Assembly: GCA_902600225.1 (NCBI GenBank)
Contig: CACKIH010000002.1
Span: 77,743 to 116,234 of the forward strand
Source of the DNA: an uncultured Alphaproteobacteria bacterium
Lineage (GTDB): Bacteria; Pseudomonadota; Alphaproteobacteria; HIMB59; GCA-002718135
DNA: 38,492 bases
Reading direction: 5' to 3'
Shown here: positions 1 through 8,309 of the stretch, piece after piece
Layout of the letters: the number at the start of each line of letters is the position of its first letter
How positions within the stretch are numbered: the first letter of the stretch is position 1
Translations under genes and position numbers: made by a program
The notes under the pieces: model-generated
The model's input: only the letters and a program-made list of their open reading frames with translations
The model's database searches: none
Told to the model about the DNA's origin: nothing

Positions 1-879
1 AGGCCTTTTTAATTTGTGTTTTTTTAAAAGTTTGGAATAAACCATTGGCGGGTCAGCATTGCAAACAACCAAATCTACATCGGTAATTTCGTTATTGTTT
101 GTTAATATTTTTATTATCTTATTATTTTCTACAATAAACTCTTTTGCTTCCGTATTTGTTTTAATGTTGATACCACAATCAATCATTAATTTTTTTAATT
201 CAGATACAATTTTGCCGGTTCCACCCATACAAAAGAACACTCCCCATTTTCTTTCTAAATAATGAATTAAAGCATAAATTGATGTAGTTGTGTGTGGATC
301 ACCCCCAACTAAAAGTGGGTGAATTGAAAAGGCTTTTCTAAGATATGGGTTTTTTAGATATTTGTTTACAAGTTGGGAAACTGTGAAATAACTTTTTAAA
401 ACTATTAAATTAGGAATAACACTCAACATTTTAAAAAAAGAAATAAATGGTTTGTCAGCTAGTTTTGTAAAGCCTACATCAAATATTTTTTTTGATTGAT
501 TTAAAAGTTCAGAGTATCCTTTTATATCTCTGTCATCAAACTTACTTATTTCACTATTAGTTTTTTCAACTGTAGAACAGTAATCAAAAGTTTTGCCATC
601 ATGAAAATAATATCGATACCAAGGCTCAAGAGGAACAAAATTCAAATGATCTTCTCTTTTTTTTCCAAATAAACTAAATAATTCATCAAAAAGAAATGGT
701 GCTGTAATAACCGTTGGTCCAGCATCATGTTTAAAACCATTCACTTCAAAAACTCTTGCTCTTCCTCCAAGCTCGTCTAGTTTTTCAATAATTGTTGTAT
801 CATAGCCTAATTTTTTTAGTCTTAAACTAATCGCAATGCCTCCAAAACCACTTCCTATAACTACTGCTTTTTTTCCCAT
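1..879 (-). CDS. crtI: Phytoene desaturase (CrtI family), 3' end beyond window
   Basis: FAD-dependent desaturase that converts phytoene to lycopene or a related polyene, the carotenoid step that precedes cyclisation. The first 293 codons are visible and open to base 1, so the C-terminal part is missing. The ATG at 877-879 is followed at once by a dinucleotide-binding GSGFGG motif (residues 9-14) and GGRARVFE (from residue 38), then the CrtI-like segment GDPHTTTSIYALIHYLE and MGGTGKIV. Family assignment is firm; the exact product (lycopene or neurosporene) cannot be told. It is transcribed away from the deacylase gene at 937 across a 57-bp AT-rich gap that must hold both promoters. In marine alphaproteobacteria crt genes often serve retinal synthesis for proteorhodopsin, but no other crt gene or opsin is in view, so that link is inference. 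Confidence 0.9.
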   Translation of the reverse strand, partial: MGKKAVVIGSGFGGIAISLRLKKLGYDTTIIEKLDELGGRARVFEVNGFKHDAGPTVITAPFLFDELFSLFGKKREDHLNFVPLEPWYRYYFHDGKTFDYCSTVEKTNSEISKFDDRDIKGYSELLNQSKKIFDVGFTKLADKPFISFFKMLSVIPNLIVLKSYFTVSQLVNKYLKNPYLRKAFSIHPLLVGGDPHTTTSIYALIHYLERKWGVFFCMGGTGKIVSELKKLMIDCGINIKTNTEAKEFIVENNKIIKILTNNNEITDVDLVVCNADPPMVYSKLLKKHKLKRP

Positions 880-936
880 TGTTAATTTTGTATTTGTATT
901 TAAATACCTTATTTCTTAATAAATATAATATTATTT

Positions 937-1449
937 ATGCTTACAAAGACAGATTTATTTGAATTACTTAGTGTAAAAAATACAGATTTTCAAATTCATG
1001 ATCATGATCCTTTATTTACAGTTGAAGATTCTGAAAATCTAAGAGGTGAGATTAAAGGTGCACATTCAAAAAATTTATTTTTAAAAAATAAAAAAAATAA
1101 TTTTTTTCTTTTTAGTTGTGATGAAAACGCAAAGGTTGATTTAAAGCTATTTTCTAAATCTATCGATGCTAAGAATTTATCATTTGCAAATGCTGAATAT
1201 TTAGAACAATTTTTGGGTATAAAACCTGGATCAGTCTCACCATTTGCTCTCCTTAACGACAAAGATAATGTTGTTAAATTTTACTTAGATGAAAAACTTT
1301 TCAACAGTGAAATAATTAACTTTCACCCCCTAATTAATACTACAACCATAAGTATTAAAACTTCAGAGTTTATTAACTTCCTCCTTGAAAATAATAAAAA
1401 AATTCATATTTTTTCTCTGGATAGTTATAGTATAATCAAATCTTTATGA
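937..1449 (+). CDS. YbaK/PrdX-type aminoacyl-tRNA deacylase (ProX)
   Basis: Free-standing editing domain of the YbaK/ProRS-INS family, which hydrolyses mischarged tRNA (typically Ala-tRNA-Pro) in the cytoplasm. The 170-residue length and the motifs GAHSKNLFLK (about residues 41-50), YLEQFLGIKPGSVSPFALLND (about 88-108) and NFHPLINTTTISI (about 128-140) are those of the PrdX subgroup. The GxxSKNLFL lysine and the GSVSPF loop form the known active-site cleft in this family. It starts with ATG and its end overlaps the next gene by 4 bp (ATGA), so it probably heads a three-gene operon with the thioredoxin-TPR and LonSB genes. The precise tRNA substrate is not provable from sequence. Confidence 0.9.
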   Translation: MLTKTDLFELLSVKNTDFQIHDHDPLFTVEDSENLRGEIKGAHSKNLFLKNKKNNFFLFSCDENAKVDLKLFSKSIDAKNLSFANAEYLEQFLGIKPGSVSPFALLNDKDNVVKFYLDEKLFNSEIINFHPLINTTTISIKTSEFINFLLENNKKIHIFSLDSYSIIKSL

Positions 1450-2312
1450 GCGAAAATACAAATATAGTCGATGTTACTGAAACAGAGTTTAATGAACAGG
1501 TTATTGAAGCAAGTGAGAATAAATTAATTGTTGTTGATTTTTGGGCTCCTTGGTGTGGTCCCTGTAAACAATTAACACCAATTTTAGAAAAAATAGTATC
1601 AAAATCAGAGGATAAAATCACTTTAGTAAAAATTAATATTGATGAAAATCAACAAATTGCTGCGCAATTAAGAATTCAATCAATACCTACTGTATATGCA
1701 TTCAAAAATAAACAAATTGTGAATGCATTTCAGGGGGTTATTCCTGAAGGTCAGATTATTGAATTTATTGAAAAATGTTTAGGATCTAAAATTAATGAAG
1801 ACTTCACTGAATTTTATAATGAAATAGAAAGCGCCATGGCTGAAAATAAATTTGAAGAAACTAAAGACACACTTCTAGAATTTATTTCTAAAAACTCAGA
1901 TGAAATTAAAGGTATTTGTTTTTATTTAGAGTGTTTGATCGAGCTAAAACAATTTGAAGAGGTTGAGGTTTTCATTAGCTCATTAGAAAAAGATGCACAA
2001 CAAAAGGATGAGATTAAACAGGTTTTAAAAAAAATGGAAATTGTAAAAAATAATTCATCCGGACCAAATATTAATGAGTTACTTGGTAAACTTGAGAATG
2101 AACCAAATAATATCGATTTAATTTTAGAGATATCTGATAAATATTTTTCGATGAAAGAATATGAAAATGGAATGGATTTGCTTCTTAAAAATTATCCAAA
2201 AAACAAGGATAGTATAAAAAATAAGATGGTAGAATTTTTTGCTGTACTTGGAAATACTGATCAAGTTACTATTCAATATAGAAAGAAACTTTCTCAAATA
2301 ATGTTTTCTTAA
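1446..2312 (+). CDS. cnoX: CnoX-like thioredoxin-TPR co-chaperone
   Basis: 288-residue protein with an N-terminal thioredoxin fold (about residues 10-110) and an alpha-helical tail that looks like degenerate TPR repeats (about 120-288). The active-site motif WCGPCK gives cysteines at residues 37 and 40, and the cis-proline loop is present (SIPTVYAF). The thioredoxin-plus-TPR architecture is that of YbbN/CnoX, a holdase and redox co-chaperone that works with GroEL and DnaK. E. coli CnoX lacks the full CXXC, whereas this copy keeps it, so it may also have disulfide reductase activity. It overlaps the upstream deacylase by 4 bp and is separated from the LonSB gene by one base, so translational coupling is likely. 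Confidence 0.88.
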   Translation: MSENTNIVDVTETEFNEQVIEASENKLIVVDFWAPWCGPCKQLTPILEKIVSKSEDKITLVKINIDENQQIAAQLRIQSIPTVYAFKNKQIVNAFQGVIPEGQIIEFIEKCLGSKINEDFTEFYNEIESAMAENKFEETKDTLLEFISKNSDEIKGICFYLECLIELKQFEEVEVFISSLEKDAQQKDEIKQVLKKMEIVKNNSSGPNINELLGKLENEPNNIDLILEISDKYFSMKEYENGMDLLLKNYPKNKDSIKNKMVEFFAVLGNTDQVTIQYRKKLSQIMFS

Positions 2313-2313
2313 A

Positions 2314-2907
2314 ATGGAAGTTCCTATTTTTCCTTTAAACGGTGCTGTTCTTTTTCCCGGAACAAGTTTACCTCTCAACATATTCGAAAAAAGATATATT
2401 GATATGGTTGATTACGCACTTTCAAAACAAAGATGTATAGGAATGATACAGTCTGATGAAAAAAATAACTTGTATAACATTGGGTGTATTGGAAAAATCC
2501 ATAGTTTTAGTGAAACGACTGATGGAAGATATCTGATAAGTTTACAGGGAACAAATTGTTTTAAAGTTAAGAAAGAGTTAGAAAAAAAACATAAATTTAG
2601 ATTGATAGAAGCTGAAATGTTAGATTTTAATGAAGATAAAGACTTTATAAATGAAAACCAAAAAAATAGCCTACTAGAAAAGTATAGCCAATATATAAAG
2701 GTCAAGAAAATTAATTTAAACCTAGAGGAAATTCAAAATATAGATTTTAATCAAATAATTAAATTTATAGCGATGATTTCTCCTTTTAGTGACATTGAAA
2801 AACAGGCCCTTTTGGAAACAAAAAACTTAAATGATTTTTATAAAAAACTTCATTCAATTTTAGAGCTTGAAATCGTTGAAGACAATTATAATAAAACTAT
2901 TAATTAA
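2314..2907 (+). CDS. LON N-terminal substrate-binding domain protein
   Basis: 197-residue stand-alone Lon N-terminal (LonSB/PUA-like) domain without the AAA+ and protease parts of Lon. The start MEVPIFPLNGAVLFPGTSLPLNIFE is the classic beginning of the family, with ALLETKNL in the helical C-terminal part. Such proteins are common in alphaproteobacteria; their biochemical role is not established, and substrate recognition for proteolysis is only an inference from Lon. It begins one base after the thioredoxin-TPR gene stops. Its own stop lies in the palindrome TTAATTAA shared with the stop of the opposing ubiH-type gene (8-bp overlap). Confidence 0.88.
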   Translation: MEVPIFPLNGAVLFPGTSLPLNIFEKRYIDMVDYALSKQRCIGMIQSDEKNNLYNIGCIGKIHSFSETTDGRYLISLQGTNCFKVKKELEKKHKFRLIEAEMLDFNEDKDFINENQKNSLLEKYSQYIKVKKINLNLEEIQNIDFNQIIKFIAMISPFSDIEKQALLETKNLNDFYKKLHSILELEIVEDNYNKTIN

Positions 2908-4081
2908 TTCCCATTGCAAAATCACTGATTCGATTTTTTAGTTTTTTACTTTTCTCAATAAAATTAATAGCTGAAAATCTTGCATTATTAAAAATTGTAT
3001 TGTTTAATTTAAACACACTGTCAACTTTATCAGTGATTTGATACAGCCTATAAGCTTTGAAAAAATTATCTTTCTGAAATTCTTTACAAAATATTTCATC
3101 TCCCAATTCCAAGCCTAGAGAGTTATATTTTTTAACAAGATTATATACACATTCTACATCTTGCATGCCTAGATTCCATCCTTGTCCTGCAATTGGATGA
3201 AATGAGTGGGCTGAGTCACCTAAATAAATAATTCTATTCTCAAAAAATTTAGAGTTTAAATGAGCTTTTAAAGGAAAGGTTTGTTTGGTGATTATTTTTT
3301 TTATCTCACCCACACTTCCCTGTGTCTTTTCATTTAGAATCGAAATAATCTTATTATCATTTAAAGAAAGTAAAGAGTTTACAAATTCATTGGTGTTTGT
3401 CCAAACGATGGAACTTTGAAACTCATTTTTATTTTTTTGCATTGGTAGGATTGCAAGAGGTCCGTTTTTAAAGAAGAACTCGTAAGCAGTGCTATTGTGA
3501 TTCTTTGAGTGATAAAAATTTATTACTATTGCTTTTTTTTTATAATCTTTTCTATAAACTGGTGTTTTAAAAATTTTTCTTATAGAGCTGTTTTTCCCGT
3601 CACAAGCAAATAGAATATTTGTATTAACAAGAAAATTATTTTGCTTTGTTATGATCCTTTCGCCTTGATAAAAAATATCTTTAACAGAAACATCGTTAAA
3701 AATTTCTACATTTTTTTGTTTTTGTAATTTTTTATACAAGCAATCAAGTATAAACTCGTTTTTAACTATGTATCCAAGATTGGATTTTCTTCTTTGGTTA
3801 TCAAAATAAATTTTGTTTGATTGATTTCTGTCTACTATCTGAATATTCTTTATTGGTTCTGCGTAATTACCAATTTCATTCCAAATATTTATTTCTTCAA
3901 GAAATTTTTTCGTACCTTCTGAAATTGCTGTTGTCCTTTTGTCTAAAATATTTTTATGATTAAATTTAGCATTTTGCTCTAAAACTACTACTTTATTGCC
4001 AAGTTTAGAAAGTGAATATGCTGTGACAGCCCCTATCAGACCTCCTCCTATTATATTGATATTTGATTGAATTTCTTTCAT
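2900..4081 (-). CDS. ubiH: UbiH/UbiF-type FAD monooxygenase (ubiquinone biosynthesis)
   Basis: 393-residue flavoprotein hydroxylase of the UbiH/UbiF/UbiL family, which puts hydroxyl groups on the aromatic ring of ubiquinone precursors using FAD and O2. The N terminus carries the Rossmann motif IIGGGLIGA (about residues 10-18). The second FAD motif YLGDSAHSFHPIAGQGWNLGMQDV (about 288-311) is diagnostic of the family. Which ring carbon it hydroxylates cannot be deduced, because alphaproteobacterial UbiL/UbiH enzymes may be promiscuous; the symbol is therefore a family name. It is transcribed toward the LonSB gene (8-bp overlap) and divergently from ftsK across 47 bp. No Trm112-like small gene lies between it and the LonSB gene. 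Confidence 0.87.
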   Translation of the reverse strand: MKEIQSNINIIGGGLIGAVTAYSLSKLGNKVVVLEQNAKFNHKNILDKRTTAISEGTKKFLEEINIWNEIGNYAEPIKNIQIVDRNQSNKIYFDNQRRKSNLGYIVKNEFILDCLYKKLQKQKNVEIFNDVSVKDIFYQGERIITKQNNFLVNTNILFACDGKNSSIRKIFKTPVYRKDYKKKAIVINFYHSKNHNSTAYEFFFKNGPLAILPMQKNKNEFQSSIVWTNTNEFVNSLLSLNDNKIISILNEKTQGSVGEIKKIITKQTFPLKAHLNSKFFENRIIYLGDSAHSFHPIAGQGWNLGMQDVECVYNLVKKYNSLGLELGDEIFCKEFQKDNFFKAYRLYQITDKVDSVFKLNNTIFNNARFSAINFIEKSKKLKNRISDFAMGIN

Positions 4082-4128
4082 AATTTTCTTCGAATTACCA
4101 TAATCTAAATGTATTACAATCTAACTAT

Positions 4129-6351
4129 ATGTTCAAGTATGGTTCTTTTCGAAATTTTGTAAGTAAATTTTTTTTAGGAATAATTTTATTTGGTTTTGGA
4201 TCAATTTATTTAATCAGTCTATATACATACTCACCTAATGATCCAGGTTATCAAAATTTTAACGAAGGCGATATTCAAAATATTCTAGGATACTTTGGTG
4301 CATATTTATCAAGTTATTCCTTAGTATTTATTGGGACACTAAGCTACTTAATTGCTCTATTTTTAACAATAGAAGGTGGTAGATTTTTTCTAGGTATGGC
4401 TAATCGATTTGTAATTTTGAATTTAATGTCAAATCTAGTCGGTATTATAAGTATAAATATATCCTTAAAATCATTTGGCGAATATTATTTAGAAAAGGGT
4501 GTATTGTCTCAGGTTATTGTTGATCTATTTTCAATTATTAATATAAATTTTTTAGATAATATTTATATTTATTATTTCAGTAATTTTTTACTTTTTATAT
4601 TTGGTATATTTTTAATACTTGTATCCTTTAGAGTAAAACTATCTTGGATAAATAAGATTATTCATTCATTAAAGGTGTTTAGATATTTAAGATTTTTGTT
4701 TTCAGTATTTAGCCTATTAAAATATTTAAAATTTAAAAAACGAACTTACAAGAAAACTTTAAGAAGCGAACCAACAATTAAAAAAAGAAATTATGTAAAT
4801 TTAAATAGAAAAAGCAATTTGAAAACTAAACCCGAAAAACAACTAGAATTGGATAACTTTAGTTTTAGTCTTCCTTCAAAAGATCTTCTTTCAATATCAA
4901 ACTTTAAAAATAATAAAAATAAAGAACTAGATAAAATAAATACTGATGCGGCTATAAAATTAGAAAAAACACTATCTGAATATGGAGTTGAGGGAAAGAT
5001 AATTGGTTTTAGTAGTGGTCCTATTGTTACATTGTTTGAATTTGTTCCAAATGCAGGTATTAAATCGAGTAAAGTTATAGGTTTATCAGATGATATTGCT
5101 CGAGCAATGTCATCTATCTCTGCTAGAATCTCTGCTCAACCAGGAAAAACTAGTTTAGGTATCGAAATACCAAACAGTAAAAGAGAAAGTGTTTTGTTTG
5201 GAGATTTAATTAAAGAGGGAGAATTTGAGATAGAAAATGACTCTTTAACACTTGCCTTAGGAAAGGATATATCTGGAAAAAGTGTTTTTACAAATTTAGA
5301 ACGAATGCCACATCTCTTAATAGCTGGAACAACAGGATCTGGTAAATCAGTAGGAATTAACACAATGATCTTAAGTGTTTTATATAAATTTAAACCTAAT
5401 GAGTGCAAATTAATTTTGATTGATCCTAAAATGTTAGAGTTAAGTATTTATGAAGATATTCCTCATTTACTAACACCTGTTGTAACAGATCCAAAAAAAG
5501 CTGTTTTTGCTCTTAAATGGGTCGTGAGAGAAATGGAAAATAGATACAAGTTAATGAGTTCTTTAAATGTTAAAAATATAGATTCTTATAATGATAAAGT
5601 TGTTAGAACTGTTTCATCTGGAAGAAAACTTTATAGAGAGGTTCAGACTGGAATTGATGATGATTCTAGAATGCCGATAATTGAAAAACAAGAAATTCTT
5701 CTAGAAAAAATGCCATACATAGTTGTTGTAATTGATGAGATGGCTGACTTAATGATGGTTGCAGGAAAAGAGGTAGAGTCATTAGTACAAAGGTTGGCAC
5801 AAATGGCAAGAGCCTCTGGAATACATCTTATTACAGCAACTCAGAGACCAAGCGTTGATGTAATTACTGGAACAATAAAAGCAAATTTTCCGAGTCGCAT
5901 AAGTTATAAAGTATCAAGTAAATTTGACAGTAGAACAATATTGAATGAAATGGGAGCTGAACAATTACTAGGAAGTGGTGATATGTTATTTTTGGAAAAT
6001 GGGGGTATTATTAAAAGACTTCATGGCGGCTTTGTTTCAGAAAATGAAGTCGGTAGGGTTGTAGCTCATATAAAAAAACAGGCTACATTTGATCATAAAA
6101 ATGAAATTTCTCTCTCTGAAGATGATACAGATTCTAAAACAAGAGATGATTTGATTTCAAGTAATAATGATGAGCTATACGGTAAAGCAGTTGATATAGT
6201 TATCAAACAACAAAAGGTTTCTACTAGTTATGTTCAGCGGTATCTTCAGATTGGCTACAATAGAGCAGCAAGAATTATAGAAAAAATGGAAGAAGATGGG
6301 ATTATAAGTGAAGCAAATAACGCAGGTAAAAGATATGTTCTTAAAAAATAA
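4129..6351 (+). CDS. ftsK: DNA translocase FtsK
   Basis: 740-residue FtsK/SpoIIIE translocase that pumps DNA at the division septum and activates XerCD dimer resolution. About four N-terminal membrane helices (within residues 10-180) are followed by a basic Lys/Arg-rich linker, the beta/alpha motor and a C-terminal winged helix. Walker A is AGTTGSGKSVG (about residues 402-412) and Walker B is VVVIDEMADLM (about 533-543). The gamma domain ends with QRYLQIGYNRAARIIEKMEEDGI, the KOPS-reading helix region. It is much shorter than E. coli FtsK because the linker is short, as is usual in alphaproteobacteria. lolA overlaps its 3' end. Confidence 0.96.
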   Translation: MFKYGSFRNFVSKFFLGIILFGFGSIYLISLYTYSPNDPGYQNFNEGDIQNILGYFGAYLSSYSLVFIGTLSYLIALFLTIEGGRFFLGMANRFVILNLMSNLVGIISINISLKSFGEYYLEKGVLSQVIVDLFSIININFLDNIYIYYFSNFLLFIFGIFLILVSFRVKLSWINKIIHSLKVFRYLRFLFSVFSLLKYLKFKKRTYKKTLRSEPTIKKRNYVNLNRKSNLKTKPEKQLELDNFSFSLPSKDLLSISNFKNNKNKELDKINTDAAIKLEKTLSEYGVEGKIIGFSSGPIVTLFEFVPNAGIKSSKVIGLSDDIARAMSSISARISAQPGKTSLGIEIPNSKRESVLFGDLIKEGEFEIENDSLTLALGKDISGKSVFTNLERMPHLLIAGTTGSGKSVGINTMILSVLYKFKPNECKLILIDPKMLELSIYEDIPHLLTPVVTDPKKAVFALKWVVREMENRYKLMSSLNVKNIDSYNDKVVRTVSSGRKLYREVQTGIDDDSRMPIIEKQEILLEKMPYIVVVIDEMADLMMVAGKEVESLVQRLAQMARASGIHLITATQRPSVDVITGTIKANFPSRISYKVSSKFDSRTILNEMGAEQLLGSGDMLFLENGGIIKRLHGGFVSENEVGRVVAHIKKQATFDHKNEISLSEDDTDSKTRDDLISSNNDELYGKAVDIVIKQQKVSTSYVQRYLQIGYNRAARIIEKMEEDGIISEANNAGKRYVLKK

Positions 6352-6925
6352 TAGATATGTAAATTATTTGTGTTTTATAATTTTTTTAAATTTCTCTTAT
6401 AGTGTTGAGGCAAATACAAAAATTAAGATTTTAGATTATTTAAATTCTCTTAAGTATTTTTCAGCATCATTTATTCAAAATGATAATGAAACTTTAAGTG
6501 AGGGAATGGTATATATCGGGGAAAAAAGAGTAAGGGCTGAATATTTATCGCCTTCAAAAATTTTGATAGTTTTAGATGAAGATAAAGCTATGTATTATAA
6601 TTATGAGTTAGAAGAAGATGAGTTTTTTAATCCCAAAAACACCAATGCTTGGTTTTTTTATGATATTTTTAGAAATCCAAATTTTTTTGAAGATAGTAAA
6701 ATTAAACTTAAAAATAAAGAAATAATACTTGAGAAAAGTGGTTTTAATAATGAACAAACAAAATATTTAATAAATGTTTACTTTGAAAATAATCCAGTGA
6801 TATTAAGAAAAATAGAGGTTTTCATAAATGATGAATTTCTTCAAATATCAATATTCAATCATAGTTATAATGAAGATTTCGATAAAGATTTTTTTAAACT
6901 AATAAACCCAAGGCTTCTTGGTTAA
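6335..6925 (+). CDS. lolA: LolA-like outer-membrane lipoprotein carrier
   Basis: About 196-residue periplasmic chaperone of the LolA family, which ferries lipoproteins from LolCDE to the outer membrane. I chose the ATG at 6335 because it gives a normal signal peptide (Lys/Asn n-region, hydrophobic FIIFLNFSYS, cleavage near VEA); an upstream ATG at 6308 would add nine polar residues. Family signals are LNSLKYFSASFIQND near the mature N terminus, GMVYIGEKRVRAEYLSPSKILIV and WFFYDIF. The sequence is divergent, and the call rests partly on the conserved ftsK-lolA neighbourhood. The start lies 17 bp inside ftsK, so the two are co-transcribed. Its TAA shares the four bases TTAA with the stop of the opposing regulator gene. 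Confidence 0.85.
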   Translation: MFLKNNRYVNYLCFIIFLNFSYSVEANTKIKILDYLNSLKYFSASFIQNDNETLSEGMVYIGEKRVRAEYLSPSKILIVLDEDKAMYYNYELEEDEFFNPKNTNAWFFYDIFRNPNFFEDSKIKLKNKEIILEKSGFNNEQTKYLINVYFENNPVILRKIEVFINDEFLQISIFNHSYNEDFDKDFFKLINPRLLG

Positions 6926-7518
6926 ATTGTTATTAACAATTTATCACTTTTTGATTGTATTTTGATAGCTGTGTTTATTTGATTCATTTTTTTTCTTATT
7001 CTTGTAAGGTGACTATCAAGTGAGTTTGTTTTAATAGTACTCTTGATATTTAAAATATTTTCTTGAATATAATTTTTGGTGCCTTCTTTTTCATAAATTA
7101 AATAACTTAAAATTTCTGACTCTAATTTAGTTAAGTAGCAGAAAGAATTATTATTTATATTTGTCATTTTCTCATTAATGATAGTGATGTCGTGAAAAAT
7201 AATTTTAATATTTTCTATAAAATTTTCAGTTATAGTTTTAATCTGATCAATTGATGTTGGTGTTTTTATTAATTGATTATTAATTTGAATACTTTGGTTT
7301 TTTATACTTGATAATATTAGAAAGTTCCCTTTTAATTTTTTAAAATCGAATGGTTTTGTGTTTTTATCATCATTTAAAACTATAATATTTATACTATTGT
7401 TTACGATATAATTTTGAGTTTCACTAAGATCCATAAAAGATAGATCATAATCAGAAAATAACTCACTCAAGAAAAATTTAATTTTTTTATCTGAAAATAT
7501 GTTTATTTTATTTTTCAA
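6922..7518 (-). CDS. Orphan OmpR-type winged-helix protein with degenerate receiver
   Basis: 198-residue protein with a C-terminal OmpR/PhoB-like winged helix (about residues 125-198): LTKLESEILSYLIYEKEG, then the recognition-helix region and SLDSHLTRIRKKMNQI, which matches the family's usual HISRLRKKL. The first 110 residues have the alternating pattern of a receiver domain (INIIVLNDD, FLILSSI, LIKTPTSI). The phospho-acceptor aspartate appears replaced at the VLN position, and the acidic pocket at the N terminus is missing. No histidine kinase is adjacent. It probably binds DNA without classical phosphorylation; targets are unknown. The start overlaps the yggS stop by 4 bp, so the two genes form an operon. 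Confidence 0.72.
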   Translation of the reverse strand: MKNKINIFSDKKIKFFLSELFSDYDLSFMDLSETQNYIVNNSINIIVLNDDKNTKPFDFKKLKGNFLILSSIKNQSIQINNQLIKTPTSIDQIKTITENFIENIKIIFHDITIINEKMTNINNNSFCYLTKLESEILSYLIYEKEGTKNYIQENILNIKSTIKTNSLDSHLTRIRKKMNQINTAIKIQSKSDKLLITI

Positions 7519-8153
7519 TTTCTTTTACCAAACAGAATTGTTCCAAGTCTTATATATGCTGGTTTAAAAGGGAGTGCTTCTTTATAATCTCCACTCATAC
7601 CCATACTAAGTTTATTAATACTATTTTCTTTTGCTAAATTTTGAAGTTGGTTAAAATGATATTTTGGATCATCTGCTATGGGAGGTATACACATAAGACC
7701 TTGTATATGTAAGTTAATTTCATTTTTTAAGAAGAAAAGAAAGTCTTTAGTGTCTTCAGGAAAAATTCCACTCTTGGATTTTTCTCTTCCGGTATTTATT
7801 TGTACAAAAAACTTTTTATCTTTTATCAAATTCTGGTGTTTAGAAAATTCCTTTGCAATTTTTTCTCTGTCTATGGTGTGAAATACATCAAACAATAAAA
7901 GGGCATCTTTTACTTTGTTTGATTGTAAGGGGCCTGTAAGATGTAATTCAATTTTTGGATTATCTTTTTTTATGTTTACAAATTTATTTTTTGCTTCTTG
8001 AACCCTGTTTTCTCCAAAAATGTGTACACCTTGTTTTATAGCCTCAACAACACTTTCTAATGGGTGGTTTTTAGAAATTGCAACAATTTTCCCAGTTTTG
8101 TTGTGTTTTTCCAATATTTCCCTGATTTCACTAAATTTTTGTATATTAAACAT
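7515..8153 (-). CDS. yggS: YggS/PLPBP pyridoxal-phosphate homeostasis protein
   Basis: 212-residue PLP-binding alanine-racemase-like barrel that buffers pyridoxal phosphate in the cytoplasm. The PLP lysine is K28 in VAISKNHP. Other family marks are HIFGENRVQEAKNKF, LHLTGPLQSNK, FVQINTGREKSKSG, LMCIPP, LSMGMSGDYKEA and the final IRLGTILFG. I place the start at the ATG 8151-8153. An upstream in-frame start at 8231 would add 26 residues with two cysteines and Phe-rich sequence unlike the family N terminus. No clear Shine-Dalgarno sequence precedes either start. It is the first gene of a two-gene minus-strand unit with the orphan regulator and diverges from the porin gene. Confidence 0.93.
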   Translation of the reverse strand: MFNIQKFSEIREILEKHNKTGKIVAISKNHPLESVVEAIKQGVHIFGENRVQEAKNKFVNIKKDNPKIELHLTGPLQSNKVKDALLLFDVFHTIDREKIAKEFSKHQNLIKDKKFFVQINTGREKSKSGIFPEDTKDFLFFLKNEINLHIQGLMCIPPIADDPKYHFNQLQNLAKENSINKLSMGMSGDYKEALPFKPAYIRLGTILFGKRN

Positions 8154-8161
8154 AATTGTAG

Positions 8162-8181
8162 ATGTTGTAAAAAAACAACAT
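8162..8181. repeat. Short inverted repeat in yggS leader
   Basis: ATGTTG (8162-8167) and CAACAT (8176-8181) form a perfect 6-bp inverted repeat around an eight-base A-rich loop, just upstream of the yggS ATG on the minus strand. No convincing U-run follows on either strand, so it is not a normal terminator. It could fold in the yggS leader or bind a regulator; its function is not visible. Confidence 0.35.
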
Positions 8182-8216
8182 AATTTAAAAAAATGTAATA
8201 AATCATTATGCTTTTT

Positions 8217-8245
8217 TTGAACTTTATTCAATTTTTAAATATTAC
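8217..8245 (+). promoter_or_regulatory. Probable sigma70-type promoter of the porin gene
   Basis: TTGAAC (8217-8222) and TATTAC (8240-8245) are separated by 17 bases, the optimal spacing, and match the -35 and -10 consensus at 5/6 and 4/6 positions. Transcription would start near 8252, giving a leader of about 58 nt that contains both inverted repeats at 8254-8293 and the ribosome site. In such AT-rich DNA a fair -10 match is common, so the call rests mainly on spacing and position. Confidence 0.45.
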
Positions 8246-8253
8246 TTCTTTTT

Positions 8254-8276
8254 AATACAAGTTTGTTTCTTGTATT
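8254..8276. repeat. Inverted repeat 1 in porin leader
   Basis: AATACAAG (8254-8261) and CTTGTATT (8269-8276) are perfect 8-bp arms around the loop TTTGTTT. If transcription starts near 8252, this hairpin sits at the extreme 5' end of the porin mRNA, where stem-loops are known to protect transcripts from decay. It could instead be an operator. Confidence 0.6.
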
Positions 8277-8293
8277 TAATGAATATTCATTAA
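8276..8293. repeat. 18-bp perfect palindrome upstream of porin ribosome site
   Basis: TTAATGAATATTCATTAA is a perfect 18-bp palindrome that abuts inverted repeat 1 (they share base 8276) and ends four bases before the AAAAGGAG ribosome site. It may bind a dimeric regulator or fold in the mRNA just upstream of the ribosome site. Its exact symmetry without a loop favours a protein site over a hairpin. Confidence 0.6.
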
Positions 8294-8296
8294 CTC

Positions 8297-8304
8297 AAAA
8301 GGAG
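8297..8304 (+). promoter_or_regulatory. Strong ribosome binding site of porin gene
   Basis: AAAAGGAG lies 5 bases before the ATG at 8310. It is the best Shine-Dalgarno sequence I noticed here; most genes in the window have weak or no such motif or rely on overlap with the previous gene. This fits very high expression of the porin. Confidence 0.8.
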
Positions 8305-8309
8305 TAATT

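Noticed and set aside
1002-1262. Minus-strand open frame of 86 codons inside the deacylase gene
   Set aside because: Shadow of a confident gene; no motif, and similar antisense frames occur in many genes here.
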